From Actinomycetes bacterium (lineage in GTDB: Bacteria; Actinomycetota; Acidimicrobiia; Acidimicrobiales; Ilumatobacteraceae), in assembly GCA_025356335.1 (NCBI GenBank), contig JANXUF010000053.1, positions 62,001 through 126,000 on the forward strand: a stretch of DNA of 64,000 nucleotides. Direction: 5' to 3'. The notes beneath the pieces are model-generated. The model worked only from the letters and a program-made list of their open reading frames with translations. It did no database searches and was not told the origin of the DNA. Shown here in pieces: positions 17,584-28,143 of this stretch. How positions within the stretch are numbered: the first letter of the stretch is position 1; the number at the start of each line of letters is the position of its first letter. A program made the position numbers and the translations under genes.

Positions 17584-18935
17584 CCGATGCCGCCGCCAAC
17601 GCCCCCGCACTGCCCGATCGCTCCGATCGAGCTCGCTCGGGTCGCTCTCGCTCCGATCGCTCCGATCGCTCCGATCCGACGGCTGCACTGCGTGCCTACC
17701 TCGACGCCAGCCCGTCTCCGTATCACGCAGTCGCCACCTCGGCATCGCTGCTGCGCGCTTCGGGATTCGTCGAACTCGAAGCCGGCGCGGAATGGTCGGC
17801 TGTCGGGACCCGCTCCTTCGTCGTGCGCGACGGAGCTCTCGTCGCCTGGATCGCCCCGGAAGGCGCTGCAGCCGCCGCCCCGTTTCGTATCATCGGAGCG
17901 CACACCGATTCCCCCGGGCTGAGGATCAAACCGCGGCCTGACACCGGACTGCTCGGCTGGAGGCAATTGGGGGTCGAGGTCTACGGCGGCCCGCTCCTCA
18001 ACTCGTGGCTCGACCGTGACCTCGGTATCGCCGGCCGGGTCGCGCTCATCGACGCAAGCACGATGTTGCTGAACGTCGACTGCGGAATTGCGCGGGTCGC
18101 CCAGCTCGCAGTGCACCTCGACCGCGAGGTCAACGATCGCGGCCTGGTCCTCGATCGCCAACAACACCTGACACCGATCTGGGGTGTCGGAGACGCAGCG
18201 GCCGGCGATTTCGTCGCCTTCGTGGCGAACGAATTGGGCGTCGACACCGGCGAGGTCGGCGCATGGGACCTGCAGCTGTACGACGTGAACCCGGCAGCGG
18301 TCATCGGCGAGGACTCCTCGATGCTCGTCTCCGGCCGGCTCGACAACCAGTTGTCATGTTGGGCGGCAACGGCTGCGCTGACGAGTCGGGGGGCTGACGG
18401 CGATCACATCAGTGTCATCGCCCTGTTCGACCACGAGGAAGTCGGTTCTGCCAGTAGCTCCGGTGCTGGCGGGCCGTTGCTCGCCCATCTCCTCGAGCGG
18501 ATCACGACGTCGCTGGGCGGCAATCGAACGGACTTCCTCCGTGCCTGCGCGGCGTCGTCGTGCATCTCGTCGGACAACGCCCACGCCGTGCACCCGAATT
18601 ACCCTGAGCGCCACGAGCCGGGTCATCGACCGCTGCTCAACCATGGACCAGCGCTCAAGGTCAACGCCGGCCAGCGCTACGCGACGAACTCGGTGACGGC
18701 GACGATGTTCCAGCGGGCGTGCCGTTCGGCCGGAGTCCCGTGGCAGGTGTTCACCTCGCGGAGCAACATGCCATGCGGATCGACGATCGGACCGATCACC
18801 GCGACCAGACTCGGTATCGAGACCGTCGACGTCGGTGTGCCGCAGTTGTCGATGCACTCGGCTCGCGAGCTGTGCGGCGTCGACGATCCCGGCTACCTCG
18901 CCGCTGCGCTCGGCGCGTACCTCGCAGGTGCGTGA
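17580..18935 (+). CDS. M18 family aspartyl aminopeptidase
   Basis: A zinc aminopeptidase of family M18, releasing N-terminal Asp/Glu or other residues from peptides in the cytoplasm. The 451-residue protein has GAHTDSPGLRIKPRP with a metal His/Asp, GRLDNQLSCWAA, LFDHEEVGS with the catalytic Glu pair, and SMHSARELCG with the last His ligand. The N-terminal 30 residues include an unusual run of Arg-Ser-Asp triplets (SDRARSGRSRSDRSDRSDP) encoded by 9-bp GATCGCTCC repeats, which precedes the normal domain. Confidence 0.9.
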   Translation: MTDAAANAPALPDRSDRARSGRSRSDRSDRSDPTAALRAYLDASPSPYHAVATSASLLRASGFVELEAGAEWSAVGTRSFVVRDGALVAWIAPEGAAAAAPFRIIGAHTDSPGLRIKPRPDTGLLGWRQLGVEVYGGPLLNSWLDRDLGIAGRVALIDASTMLLNVDCGIARVAQLAVHLDREVNDRGLVLDRQQHLTPIWGVGDAAAGDFVAFVANELGVDTGEVGAWDLQLYDVNPAAVIGEDSSMLVSGRLDNQLSCWAATAALTSRGADGDHISVIALFDHEEVGSASSSGAGGPLLAHLLERITTSLGGNRTDFLRACAASSCISSDNAHAVHPNYPERHEPGHRPLLNHGPALKVNAGQRYATNSVTATMFQRACRSAGVPWQVFTSRSNMPCGSTIGPITATRLGIETVDVGVPQLSMHSARELCGVDDPGYLAAALGAYLAGA

Positions 18936-18972
18936 CTCGAATAGGGGTTCGGACGGCGACCGCGTCGGAGGT

Positions 18973-19644
18973 TCAGACCTGCGCCTGGGCGCGATCGAAG
19001 AGGATCTGCACCTCTTCGTGCAACCGGCTCGTGAGGTCTTTGACGACGCCACGCGGCGCCTTTCCGTTGAGACCCTCCGGCGGCATCAGTGGTGTGCCGA
19101 TGATCAGGCGCATCTTTTTCGGGTAGACGAACCACGAGCCCTTGGACAGCACATGCTCGCTGCCCCCGATACCGACCGGAATGATCGGGACGCCCGCCTT
19201 GATCGCCACGTACGCGGCACCGTCGAACATCGGTTGGACGATCGGGCCGCTCTTACGCTCGCCCTCCGGATAGAGCACGAGCGGCTCCCCGCCTTCGACG
19301 ACGGCGATGCACCGTTGTAGCGCTTCGCGATCGGCGGTCCCACGCGACACGGGAAAGGCACCCAGCGCCGATAGCAGCCAGTTGCCGGGCTGGCTTTCCC
19401 ACATCGAATCCTTGCCCATGTAGCGGATGCGCCGTTTGGTGATTCCGGCGCAGGCCATCGTGTCGATGATCGAACGGTGAACGGGGGCGATGATGTAGCC
19501 GCCGGAGAGCGGGAGATTTTCGCGCCCGGTGATCGTCAGGCGGTTGTACACCCGGCAGAAACCCCACGTGACAGTCCGTCCGAATCGATAGAACATCCTC
19601 GACGGCAACGAGTTGCCGGCGAGTTCTGACTTGACTTTGGTCAT
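18973..19644 (-). CDS. plsC: 1-acyl-glycerol-3-phosphate acyltransferase family (PlsC)
   Basis: A membrane-associated acyltransferase that adds the second acyl chain in phosphatidic acid synthesis. The 223-residue protein has the HX4D motif APVHRSIIDT and the EGxR-type motif YPEGERKSG, with IIPVGIGGSEH after it. The start ATG follows cmk by 7 bp in the same direction. A cmk-plsC arrangement is familiar in actinobacteria. Confidence 0.88.
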   Translation of the reverse strand: MTKVKSELAGNSLPSRMFYRFGRTVTWGFCRVYNRLTITGRENLPLSGGYIIAPVHRSIIDTMACAGITKRRIRYMGKDSMWESQPGNWLLSALGAFPVSRGTADREALQRCIAVVEGGEPLVLYPEGERKSGPIVQPMFDGAAYVAIKAGVPIIPVGIGGSEHVLSKGSWFVYPKKMRLIIGTPLMPPEGLNGKAPRGVVKDLTSRLHEEVQILFDRAQAQV

Positions 19645-19651
19645 CGGCGCC

Positions 19652-22549
<2,898 letters not shown>

Positions 22550-22553
<4 letters not shown>

Positions 22554-23485
22554 GTGCGACCATCGGAACCGATGTCGGCTACGCCGTCGAAGTCATCCGC
22601 AGCGGCGGTCTCGTCGCCATCCCGACCGAGACGGTGTACGGACTCGGTGCCGACGCCTCCAACGAGTCGGCTGTACGGCGAATATTCGTGGCGAAGGGGC
22701 GTCCGGTCGATCACCCGGTGATCGTCCACCTCGCGGACGGCGCGCAGCTGTCGAGCTGGTCGAGACATCCGTCAGCGGCGGCGCTGCTGCTCGCCGAAAC
22801 CTGTTGGCCCGGACCGTTGACGATCATCGTGCCGCGTGCCGACACGGTGCTCGACGTCGTGACCGGGGGTCGAGACACCGTTGGGCTGAGGGTTCCGGCT
22901 CACCCGCTGACGGCGGAATTGTTGGCGAGGTTCGGAGGCGGGATCGCCGCCCCATCTGCGAATCGTTTCGGACGGATCAGCCCGACGAATGCAGCCCATG
23001 TCGCCGATGACCTCGGCGCAGCGGTGGATTACATCCTCGACGGCGGACAGGCGGCCATCGGCGTCGAATCGACCATCGTCGACTGCACCGGTGACGTCCC
23101 GCAGATCCTCCGTCATGGTGGCGTGACCGACGACGAGCTCGCGACGATGCTCGACGGGCCACTCGAACGTTCACCGAGCGGTCCCAGCCGTGCGCCCGGG
23201 ATGCTCGCCTCACACTACGCACCGCGTGCTCCCGTCGAACTGTACGAGTCCGGCGACGAAGCGTTCTGGCGGGCGAAGGAGCTGCAGGACGTCGGAATCG
23301 GGGTCGCCGTCATCGACTACGGCAGCAACCTCGGCGCCTACGCACGACAGCTCTACAGCGACCTACGAGCCGCCGATGGGTCGGGTGCCGGAACGATCAT
23401 CGCCGTGTTGCCGCCCGCCGCCGGTCTCGGCCACGCGATCCGCGACCGCCTGACGAAAGCAGCCGCACCCCGCCCCCCGACATGA
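22550..23485 (+). CDS. L-threonylcarbamoyladenylate synthase, Sua5 type
   Basis: Makes threonylcarbamoyl-AMP for the universal t6A37 tRNA modification. The YrdC domain fills roughly residues 1-200 (IPTETVYGLGADAS, KGRPVDHPVIVHL, CWPGPLTIIVPR, GLRVPAHPLT, APSANRFGRISPT). The hinge PGMLASHYAPRAPVEL and a C-terminal domain make it the longer Sua5 form (311 residues). The GTG start overlaps the upstream stop. An 18-bp perfect hairpin follows. Confidence 0.9.
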
Positions 23486-23506
23486 GGCGTCGCCGTTCGA
23501 CCCGGT

Positions 23507-23552
23507 CCGTGTCACCGAATGTGCACAGATATGCGCACATTCGGTGACACGG
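23507..23552. terminator. Perfect 18-bp hairpin between convergent genes
   Basis: CCGTGTCACCGAATGTGC and its exact complement pair around a 10-base loop. There is no T-tract. It lies between sua5 and the MarR gene and could terminate both, or be a palindromic repeat element. Confidence 0.6.
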
Positions 23553-23585
23553 GAGGCGAGCCGTCGCAGCGTCTCGCCGGCGCGG

Positions 23586-24104
23586 CTATCTCGGCTGAGT
23601 GCGCCTTCGCCACAGCGGCCCGTCGTCCATCGGGCTGATCTTGCGGAGAATGCGGAGCAATGCCGCTCGGTCGCGATCTGACAGCTGCGCCAGTTCAGCT
23701 GGTGGTCGGGACATCGCCCCGTGGACCTGAGCAGCGACCGTCTCGCCGACGGGGGTCAGCACGACTTCACGGACGCGTCGGTCCCCGACGGACTCCTGGC
23801 GTTTGGCCAGCCCGAGTTCTTCGAGCCGGTCGACGACGTTGGTGACGTAGGAGGCATCGCACGACATCTGTTCGGCGAGGTGGCGCATCTTGGAAGATCC
23901 TGCGGCCAAGGTCATCAAGGCGTGACCATGCGGCGGGGTCAGCCCGTGCTCGTTCATCACTCCGAAGAACATGTCCCGGCTCGAGAGGAACAGCGGGGAC
24001 ATCCGCGCCCAGATTTCTTGCTCCTGCTGTTGCGCAGTCGATCCGGCAGCGGCGTCTTCACAACTGTCGACCTCATCGAGACCCTCACCAGATTCGCGCG
24101 CCAC
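23586..24104 (-). CDS. MarR family transcriptional regulator
   Basis: A 172-residue winged-helix repressor. The recognition region is MRHLAEQMSCDASYVTNVVDRLEELGL, the wing is QESVGDRRVREVVLTPVG, and the N-terminal 30 residues are a Gln/Glu-rich extension. It is divergent from a DrrAB-type exporter, and an ATTGA-N6-TCAAT palindrome overlaps that exporter's -35 box, so it most likely represses the exporter in the absence of a ligand. The GTG at 24104 lies 6 nt after a TAGAAT box. Confidence 0.9.
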   Translation of the reverse strand: MARESGEGLDEVDSCEDAAAGSTAQQQEQEIWARMSPLFLSSRDMFFGVMNEHGLTPPHGHALMTLAAGSSKMRHLAEQMSCDASYVTNVVDRLEELGLAKRQESVGDRRVREVVLTPVGETVAAQVHGAMSRPPAELAQLSDRDRAALLRILRKISPMDDGPLWRRRTQPR

Positions 24105-24110
24105 ATGGTC

Positions 24111-24116
24111 ATTCTA
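24111..24116 (-). promoter_or_regulatory. Leaderless -10 box TAGAAT for the MarR gene
   Basis: TAGAAT on the minus strand ends 6 nt before the GTG at 24104. Confidence 0.5.
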
Positions 24117-24141
24117 CACGCATCATCACCGACGCTCAACC

Positions 24142-24157
24142 ATTGACAAGCATCAAT
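24142..24157. promoter_or_regulatory. Predicted MarR operator ATTGA-N6-TCAAT
   Basis: This 16-bp inverted repeat overlaps the -35 hexamer of the exporter promoter. The dyad and its place suit a MarR dimer. A further TCAATG at 24170-24175 could be a second half-site. Confidence 0.5.
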
Positions 24158-24170
24158 AATCATGTAATAT
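24143..24170 (+). promoter_or_regulatory. Near-consensus promoter TTGACA-N16-TAATAT for the DrrAB-type exporter
   Basis: TTGACA (24143-24148) and TAATAT (24165-24170) are the best sigma-70 match in the window and lie in an unusually AT-rich stretch. The transcription start would fall within the first codons, so GTG 24179 may be a leaderless start. Confidence 0.7.
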
Positions 24171-24172
24171 CA

Positions 24173-25117
24173 ATGGCTGTGACGAACACAGCCATCGTGG
24201 CCGACGGTCTCCGCAAATCCTTCGGCGATGTCCATGCGGTCAACGGCATCAGCCTCGAGGTCCCCACCGGCACGGTCCTCGGGCTGCTCGGTGTCAACGG
24301 TGCCGGGAAGACGACGATCGTACGGATGCTCACGACCGTGCTCAAACCGGACGCCGGACACGGCATCGTCAACGGTCTCGACGTCGTCGAGCATGCCCAG
24401 TCCGTCAGGCGTAGCATCGGACTCGCCGGGCAGTATGCCGCTGTCGACGAGAACCTGACCGGCCGGGAGAACCTCACGCTCGTCGGGCAACTGACCCACC
24501 TGTCCAGGGCGGTCGCACGCCGACGGGCGGTCGAATTGCTCGATCAATTCCAGCTGTCCGATGCGGCGGACCGCCCGGCGAGGACCTATTCCGGCGGTAT
24601 GCGCCGACGCCTCGATCTCGGAGCGGCGTTGGTTGCCCATCCTCCCGTGCTGTTCCTCGACGAGCCGACGACCGGCCTCGATCCGGCCAGCCGGCTGGCG
24701 CTGTGGGACGTCATCGAAAACCTCGTCTCCGATGGCACGACCGTCCTGCTGACGACGCAGTACCTCGAAGAGGCAGATCGTCTCGCGGACAACATCGTCG
24801 TGATCAACGAGGGCGAGATCGCTGCCCAGGGAACCGTCTCGCAGTTGAAGGCGACGCTCGGTGACACCGTCATCGAGTTGCAGTTGCACAACGAATCCGA
24901 AGCCGAAGCTGCTGCGGTCGCGCTGCGCACCACGACGTCTGCGGGCGTCATCGTCAGGGTGACGATGGCGAGCGGGCCGGCGACGCTTCGCGACACGCTG
25001 AACGCGCTCGCCGCGGCGGGCATCACCCCGATGCACGTCGCCCTGCGCGAGCCGACGCTCGACGATGTCTTTCTCGACCTCACCACCCGGAACCTCGCCA
25101 GCGGAGCAGCACAATGA
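24173..25117 (+). CDS. DrrA-type ABC transporter ATP-binding protein
   Basis: The ATPase of a two-gene drug or lipid exporter. It is 314 residues long from ATG 24173; GTG 24179, two codons later, fits leaderless spacing better. It has Walker A GVNGAGKTTIV, a QYAAVDENLTGRENL Q-loop region, signature YSGGMRRRLDLG, Walker B VLFLDEPTTGLDP, an H-loop region in LLTTQYLEEAD (His is replaced by Gln-Tyr in the DrrA subfamily) and the C-terminal domain seen in daunorubicin-type exporters. The stop overlaps the permease start. Confidence 0.9.
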   Translation: MAVTNTAIVADGLRKSFGDVHAVNGISLEVPTGTVLGLLGVNGAGKTTIVRMLTTVLKPDAGHGIVNGLDVVEHAQSVRRSIGLAGQYAAVDENLTGRENLTLVGQLTHLSRAVARRRAVELLDQFQLSDAADRPARTYSGGMRRRLDLGAALVAHPPVLFLDEPTTGLDPASRLALWDVIENLVSDGTTVLLTTQYLEEADRLADNIVVINEGEIAAQGTVSQLKATLGDTVIELQLHNESEAEAAAVALRTTTSAGVIVRVTMASGPATLRDTLNALAAAGITPMHVALREPTLDDVFLDLTTRNLASGAAQ

Positions 25118-25902
25118 GTGTCGATGTACGCATGAGCGCCGACGGTTTCGGCTGGGCGGCCAAAGACACGCTGGCGTTGATGAAGCGCAATCTCATCACC
25201 ATCGTTCGTCTCCCGCAACTGCTGGTGTTCTCCTCGATTCAGCCGATCATCTTCGTGCTGATGTTCCGCTACGTGTTCGGCGGGGCGATCCACATTCCCG
25301 GCTGGCGCTACGTCGATTATCTGATGCCGGGAATCTTCGCCCAGACCGTCGCCTTCGGTGCCATCAACACCGCTGTCGGCCTGGCAGAAGACAAGAACAA
25401 GGGTCTGCTGGAGCGGCTCCGATCGCTTCCGATGTCGCGCTCGGCAGTCCTCGGCGGCCGCACGCTGGCCGATGTCGTGCGCAACGTGCTGGTCATCGTG
25501 CTCATCACCGTCGTCGGCTTCGCGGTCGGGTTCCGCGCCCACAACGGCGTGCTGCCGTTCATCGGAGGATTGGCAATCCTGCTGCTGTTCGGATTCGCAC
25601 TGGCCTGGCTCTTCGCCCTGATCGGGCTCTCGGTCTCGAACGGCGAGGCGGCTCAGGCGGCGGCATTCCCGTTCCTCGCACCGTTGGTCTTCGCATCGAA
25701 TGCCTTCGTCGATCCGTCGAGCATGCCGGGTCCGCTCAAGTGGTGGGCCAAGCACCAACCGGTCAGTGCGACCATCGACGCCATGCGTGTCGGTGTTCAC
25801 GGCGGTCCGCTGACGCACACCTTTGTCGTGGCGATCCTCTGGTCGGTCGGCATCATCGCCGTGCTCGCGCCGCTGGCCGTCGCCCGCTACCGCAAGAGCT
25901 GA
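25114..25902 (+). CDS. DrrB-type ABC-2 exporter permease
   Basis: A 262-residue ABC-2 family permease with about six membrane helices; FSSIQPIIFVLMFRYVFGGAI and DYLMPGIFAQTVAFGAINTAVGLAEDKNKGL are family hallmarks, the latter containing the conserved ABC-2 signature region. Together with the preceding ATPase it would form a drug/lipid efflux pump controlled by the divergent MarR protein. The ATG overlaps the ATPase stop by 4 bp. Confidence 0.9.
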   Translation: MSVDVRMSADGFGWAAKDTLALMKRNLITIVRLPQLLVFSSIQPIIFVLMFRYVFGGAIHIPGWRYVDYLMPGIFAQTVAFGAINTAVGLAEDKNKGLLERLRSLPMSRSAVLGGRTLADVVRNVLVIVLITVVGFAVGFRAHNGVLPFIGGLAILLLFGFALAWLFALIGLSVSNGEAAQAAAFPFLAPLVFASNAFVDPSSMPGPLKWWAKHQPVSATIDAMRVGVHGGPLTHTFVVAILWSVGIIAVLAPLAVARYRKS

Positions 25903-25927
25903 ACGAGCGTTGCCTGGCGATTCGCGG

Positions 25928-26509
25928 TCAGAGTCGGTTCAGCTCGCGGATCCACACGTCGCGTACGACTTCCGGGTCGGGTGCCGGAGCGCCGTCGAAA
26001 CCGGCGACTGTCAGGCTCACCGTCGACGATCCGGCGTCTGGGACGAGGTCGAGGCGACACCAACACGGTTCCGGGTCGTCGAGGAAGGCCTCCAACACGT
26101 ACGGCGGCTCGTCGATCAGCAACTCGCCGATGTTGGCGGTGACGACGAGCAACGCCTCGAAGGCCTCCACCGGCAGTGCCTCGATCACGAATGACGGGAT
26201 GTCACGCTCGACCCTCCATCGGGTCCGTTCCCGAGCGCTCCGCTGCGGAGTGGGCTGCTTCGCTGCGGAGTGTTTCCCGTCTGGCGCTCCCGGTGCCGGA
26301 TCGGCACCAGTGGCCTGGGGATCAACCAAGAGCCGCCGACCGGTCACGTGGGCGACGGCCGCCTCGAACGCTGCGTTGACCTCGCGCATCCGTTCGGGAT
26401 CGCCGCCGCGGTCGGGATGGGCGTCGAAGGCCAGTCGACGGCGGGCCTGACGGACGTCGGCGAGACTTGCCGATCGTGTCAATCCCAGCACGTCGAACGG
26501 ATCATTCAC
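25928..26509 (-). CDS. J-domain protein
   Basis: A 193-residue protein whose first 60 residues form a DnaJ J-domain: DPFDVLGLTRSASLADVRQARRRLAFDAHPDRGGD with the HPD motif that stimulates DnaK ATPase. There is no Gly/Phe or zinc domain, so it is a type III J-protein with a roughly 100-residue C-terminal part of unknown role. The GTG at 26509 lies 6 nt after GATACT; a TTG start one codon earlier is less likely. Confidence 0.8.
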   Translation of the reverse strand: MNDPFDVLGLTRSASLADVRQARRRLAFDAHPDRGGDPERMREVNAAFEAAVAHVTGRRLLVDPQATGADPAPGAPDGKHSAAKQPTPQRSARERTRWRVERDIPSFVIEALPVEAFEALLVVTANIGELLIDEPPYVLEAFLDDPEPCWCRLDLVPDAGSSTVSLTVAGFDGAPAPDPEVVRDVWIRELNRL

Positions 26510-26515
26510 CAACCC

Positions 26516-26521
26516 AGTATC
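26516..26521 (-). promoter_or_regulatory. Leaderless -10 box GATACT for the J-domain gene
   Basis: GATACT ends 6 nt before the GTG at 26509, matching the window-wide spacing although the first base differs from TANNNT. Confidence 0.4.
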
Positions 26522-26540
26522 GCCTGCCGGCTGATGTCGG

Positions 26541-27962
26541 CTACCAACCGACGGTGGCGTCTCGCAGGTCCTCGTACCGATGTCGGTCGAACGCAGCGGC
26601 TGCCACGAAGGATGCTGTCGGCCTCACCGGCGAACCGGTGCCGAGTCCCCAGTGCAAGGCGACGGTCGACGGATCGGTCCGCGTCAACACGGCTGCAGCC
26701 TGGACCGCTGCGCCGGTGGCAACGACTTCGTCGTCGTGAGGGATCGTCACCTGCCGACCGAACACGTGGCCGACGATCTGCTGGTACGCCGACGACCGTG
26801 CACCGCCGCCGACGAGCAACAGCCGACCCTCCTGTGGGCCGCAGGCTGCGGCCAGCGCCTGATAGGCGTCGTACAGGCTGCAGGCCACCGCCTCGAATGC
26901 CGCTCTGGCGAACTGCTCACGGGTGCCATCCGACCGCAGGCCGCCGACCACGCCCGTCGCCTGCGGACGGTTCGGTGTGCGTTCACCATCGAGGTACGGC
27001 AACATCGTCAGACCGCCGGCACCCGGGTCTGCGTTGAGCGCCAGACGGTCGAGTTCTGCGTGGTCGACTCCCAACAGCCTGCGGGCCATCTCCGTCACCT
27101 TCGTCGCGTTCAATGTGCACGCCAGCGGCAGGAAACGCCCGCTGGCATCGGCAAACCCGGCGATCGAACCGGTGGCATCGTGGGTCGGATTGACTGCGAC
27201 GCAGTAGACGGTGCCGGAGGTCCCCAGAGAAATCACCACATCCCCCGGCCCGAGGCCGAGCCCGAGCGCTGCCGCCATGTTGTCCCCCGTACCCGGTCCG
27301 ACTATGACGTCACCCCAGGCACCCGCCGACTGCAACGGTCCGAGCACCGGCGGTACGACGGCCGTCCAGTCGCGGTCCCTGTCGATGATGTCGAGCAGGT
27401 CCCATCGGTACTCCCCCGTCGACGGTGACCAGTAACCCGTACCGGAGGCGTCGCCCCGATCCGTCGTCAAATTGCCGGTCAAACGCATGGTGAGCCAGTC
27501 GTGGGGCAGGAGTACGTGAGCCATTCGAGACCATGCATCGGGTTCGTTGCGGTGCAGCCAGGACAGCTTCGTCACTGTGAACGCAGCCACCGGAACACTG
27601 CCGACCGCCTCGGCCCAGCCGCCGGCACCCGCCGGCAGCTGCTTCACGAGCCAGGCCGCATCGGCTGCAGATTCGGTGTCGTTCCACAACTTCGCCGGCC
27701 GGACGAGGCGACGATCACTGTCGAGGACCACCATGCCGTGCTGCTGGCCGGCGATGCTGATCGCCGCAACCGCCGGCGAGCCGAGTTGCTCCCATGCGAG
27801 CTCGAATGCAGTCCACCACGACATCGGGTCCTGCTCAGACCTTGGCGGGGAAACAGGCGGATGCGGGGACGCGGCCCTGGCGATCAACGCCCCGCTCTCG
27901 GCGTCACGGAGTTCGATCTTGGTGGACTGCGTCGACGAGTCGACGCCGGCGACGAGGGTCAT
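26541..27962 (-). CDS. xylB: Xylulokinase-like FGGY carbohydrate kinase
   Basis: A 473-residue FGGY-family sugar kinase, most like xylulokinase. It phosphorylates D-xylulose to the 5-phosphate for the pentose phosphate pathway. Features are AGVDSSTQSTK (phosphate 1), SIAGQQHGMVVLD, LWNDTESAADAAWL, HDWLTMRLTGN, the VISLGTSGTVY phosphate-2 loop and LLVGGGARSSAYQQI (adenosine). No xylose isomerase gene is in view, so another ketopentose is possible. ATG follows TACTCT by 6 nt. Confidence 0.87.
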   Translation of the reverse strand: MTLVAGVDSSTQSTKIELRDAESGALIARAASPHPPVSPPRSEQDPMSWWTAFELAWEQLGSPAVAAISIAGQQHGMVVLDSDRRLVRPAKLWNDTESAADAAWLVKQLPAGAGGWAEAVGSVPVAAFTVTKLSWLHRNEPDAWSRMAHVLLPHDWLTMRLTGNLTTDRGDASGTGYWSPSTGEYRWDLLDIIDRDRDWTAVVPPVLGPLQSAGAWGDVIVGPGTGDNMAAALGLGLGPGDVVISLGTSGTVYCVAVNPTHDATGSIAGFADASGRFLPLACTLNATKVTEMARRLLGVDHAELDRLALNADPGAGGLTMLPYLDGERTPNRPQATGVVGGLRSDGTREQFARAAFEAVACSLYDAYQALAAACGPQEGRLLLVGGGARSSAYQQIVGHVFGRQVTIPHDDEVVATGAAVQAAAVLTRTDPSTVALHWGLGTGSPVRPTASFVAAAAFDRHRYEDLRDATVGW

Positions 27963-27968
27963 CTGCCA

Positions 27969-27974
27969 AGAGTA
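27969..27974 (-). promoter_or_regulatory. Leaderless -10 box TACTCT for xylB
   Basis: TACTCT ends 6 nt before the xylB ATG. Confidence 0.5.
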
Positions 27975-28051
27975 AGCCCGTCGCGCCCTCGACCTGGTGC
28001 GCTCATACTGATGCTGAGCTGGGAGTTAACAGAATCGACTCACGAGATACC

Positions 28052-28080
28052 TTGCCACGGACACGGTTGACGCCTAACCT
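28052..28080 (+). promoter_or_regulatory. Candidate promoter for the substrate-binding lipoprotein
   Basis: TTGCCA (28052-28057) and TAACCT (28075-28080) are 17 bp apart. An overlapping alternative is TTGACG with TGTACA. A GGGCAG-GCAG-CTGCCC hairpin and a GGGGGAG ribosome site follow in the 60-nt leader. Confidence 0.4.
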
Positions 28081-28143
28081 GATGCTCCCTGTACAACCCG
28101 GGCAGGCAGCTGCCCGATCCAGAGGGGGAGAGAGAAAGAACCT

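Noticed and set aside
24586..25818. Minus-strand open frame of 410 codons
   Set aside because: Opposite the DrrAB-type exporter genes, whose Walker and permease motifs are intact; the antisense product is His/Asp/Gln-rich with no fold.
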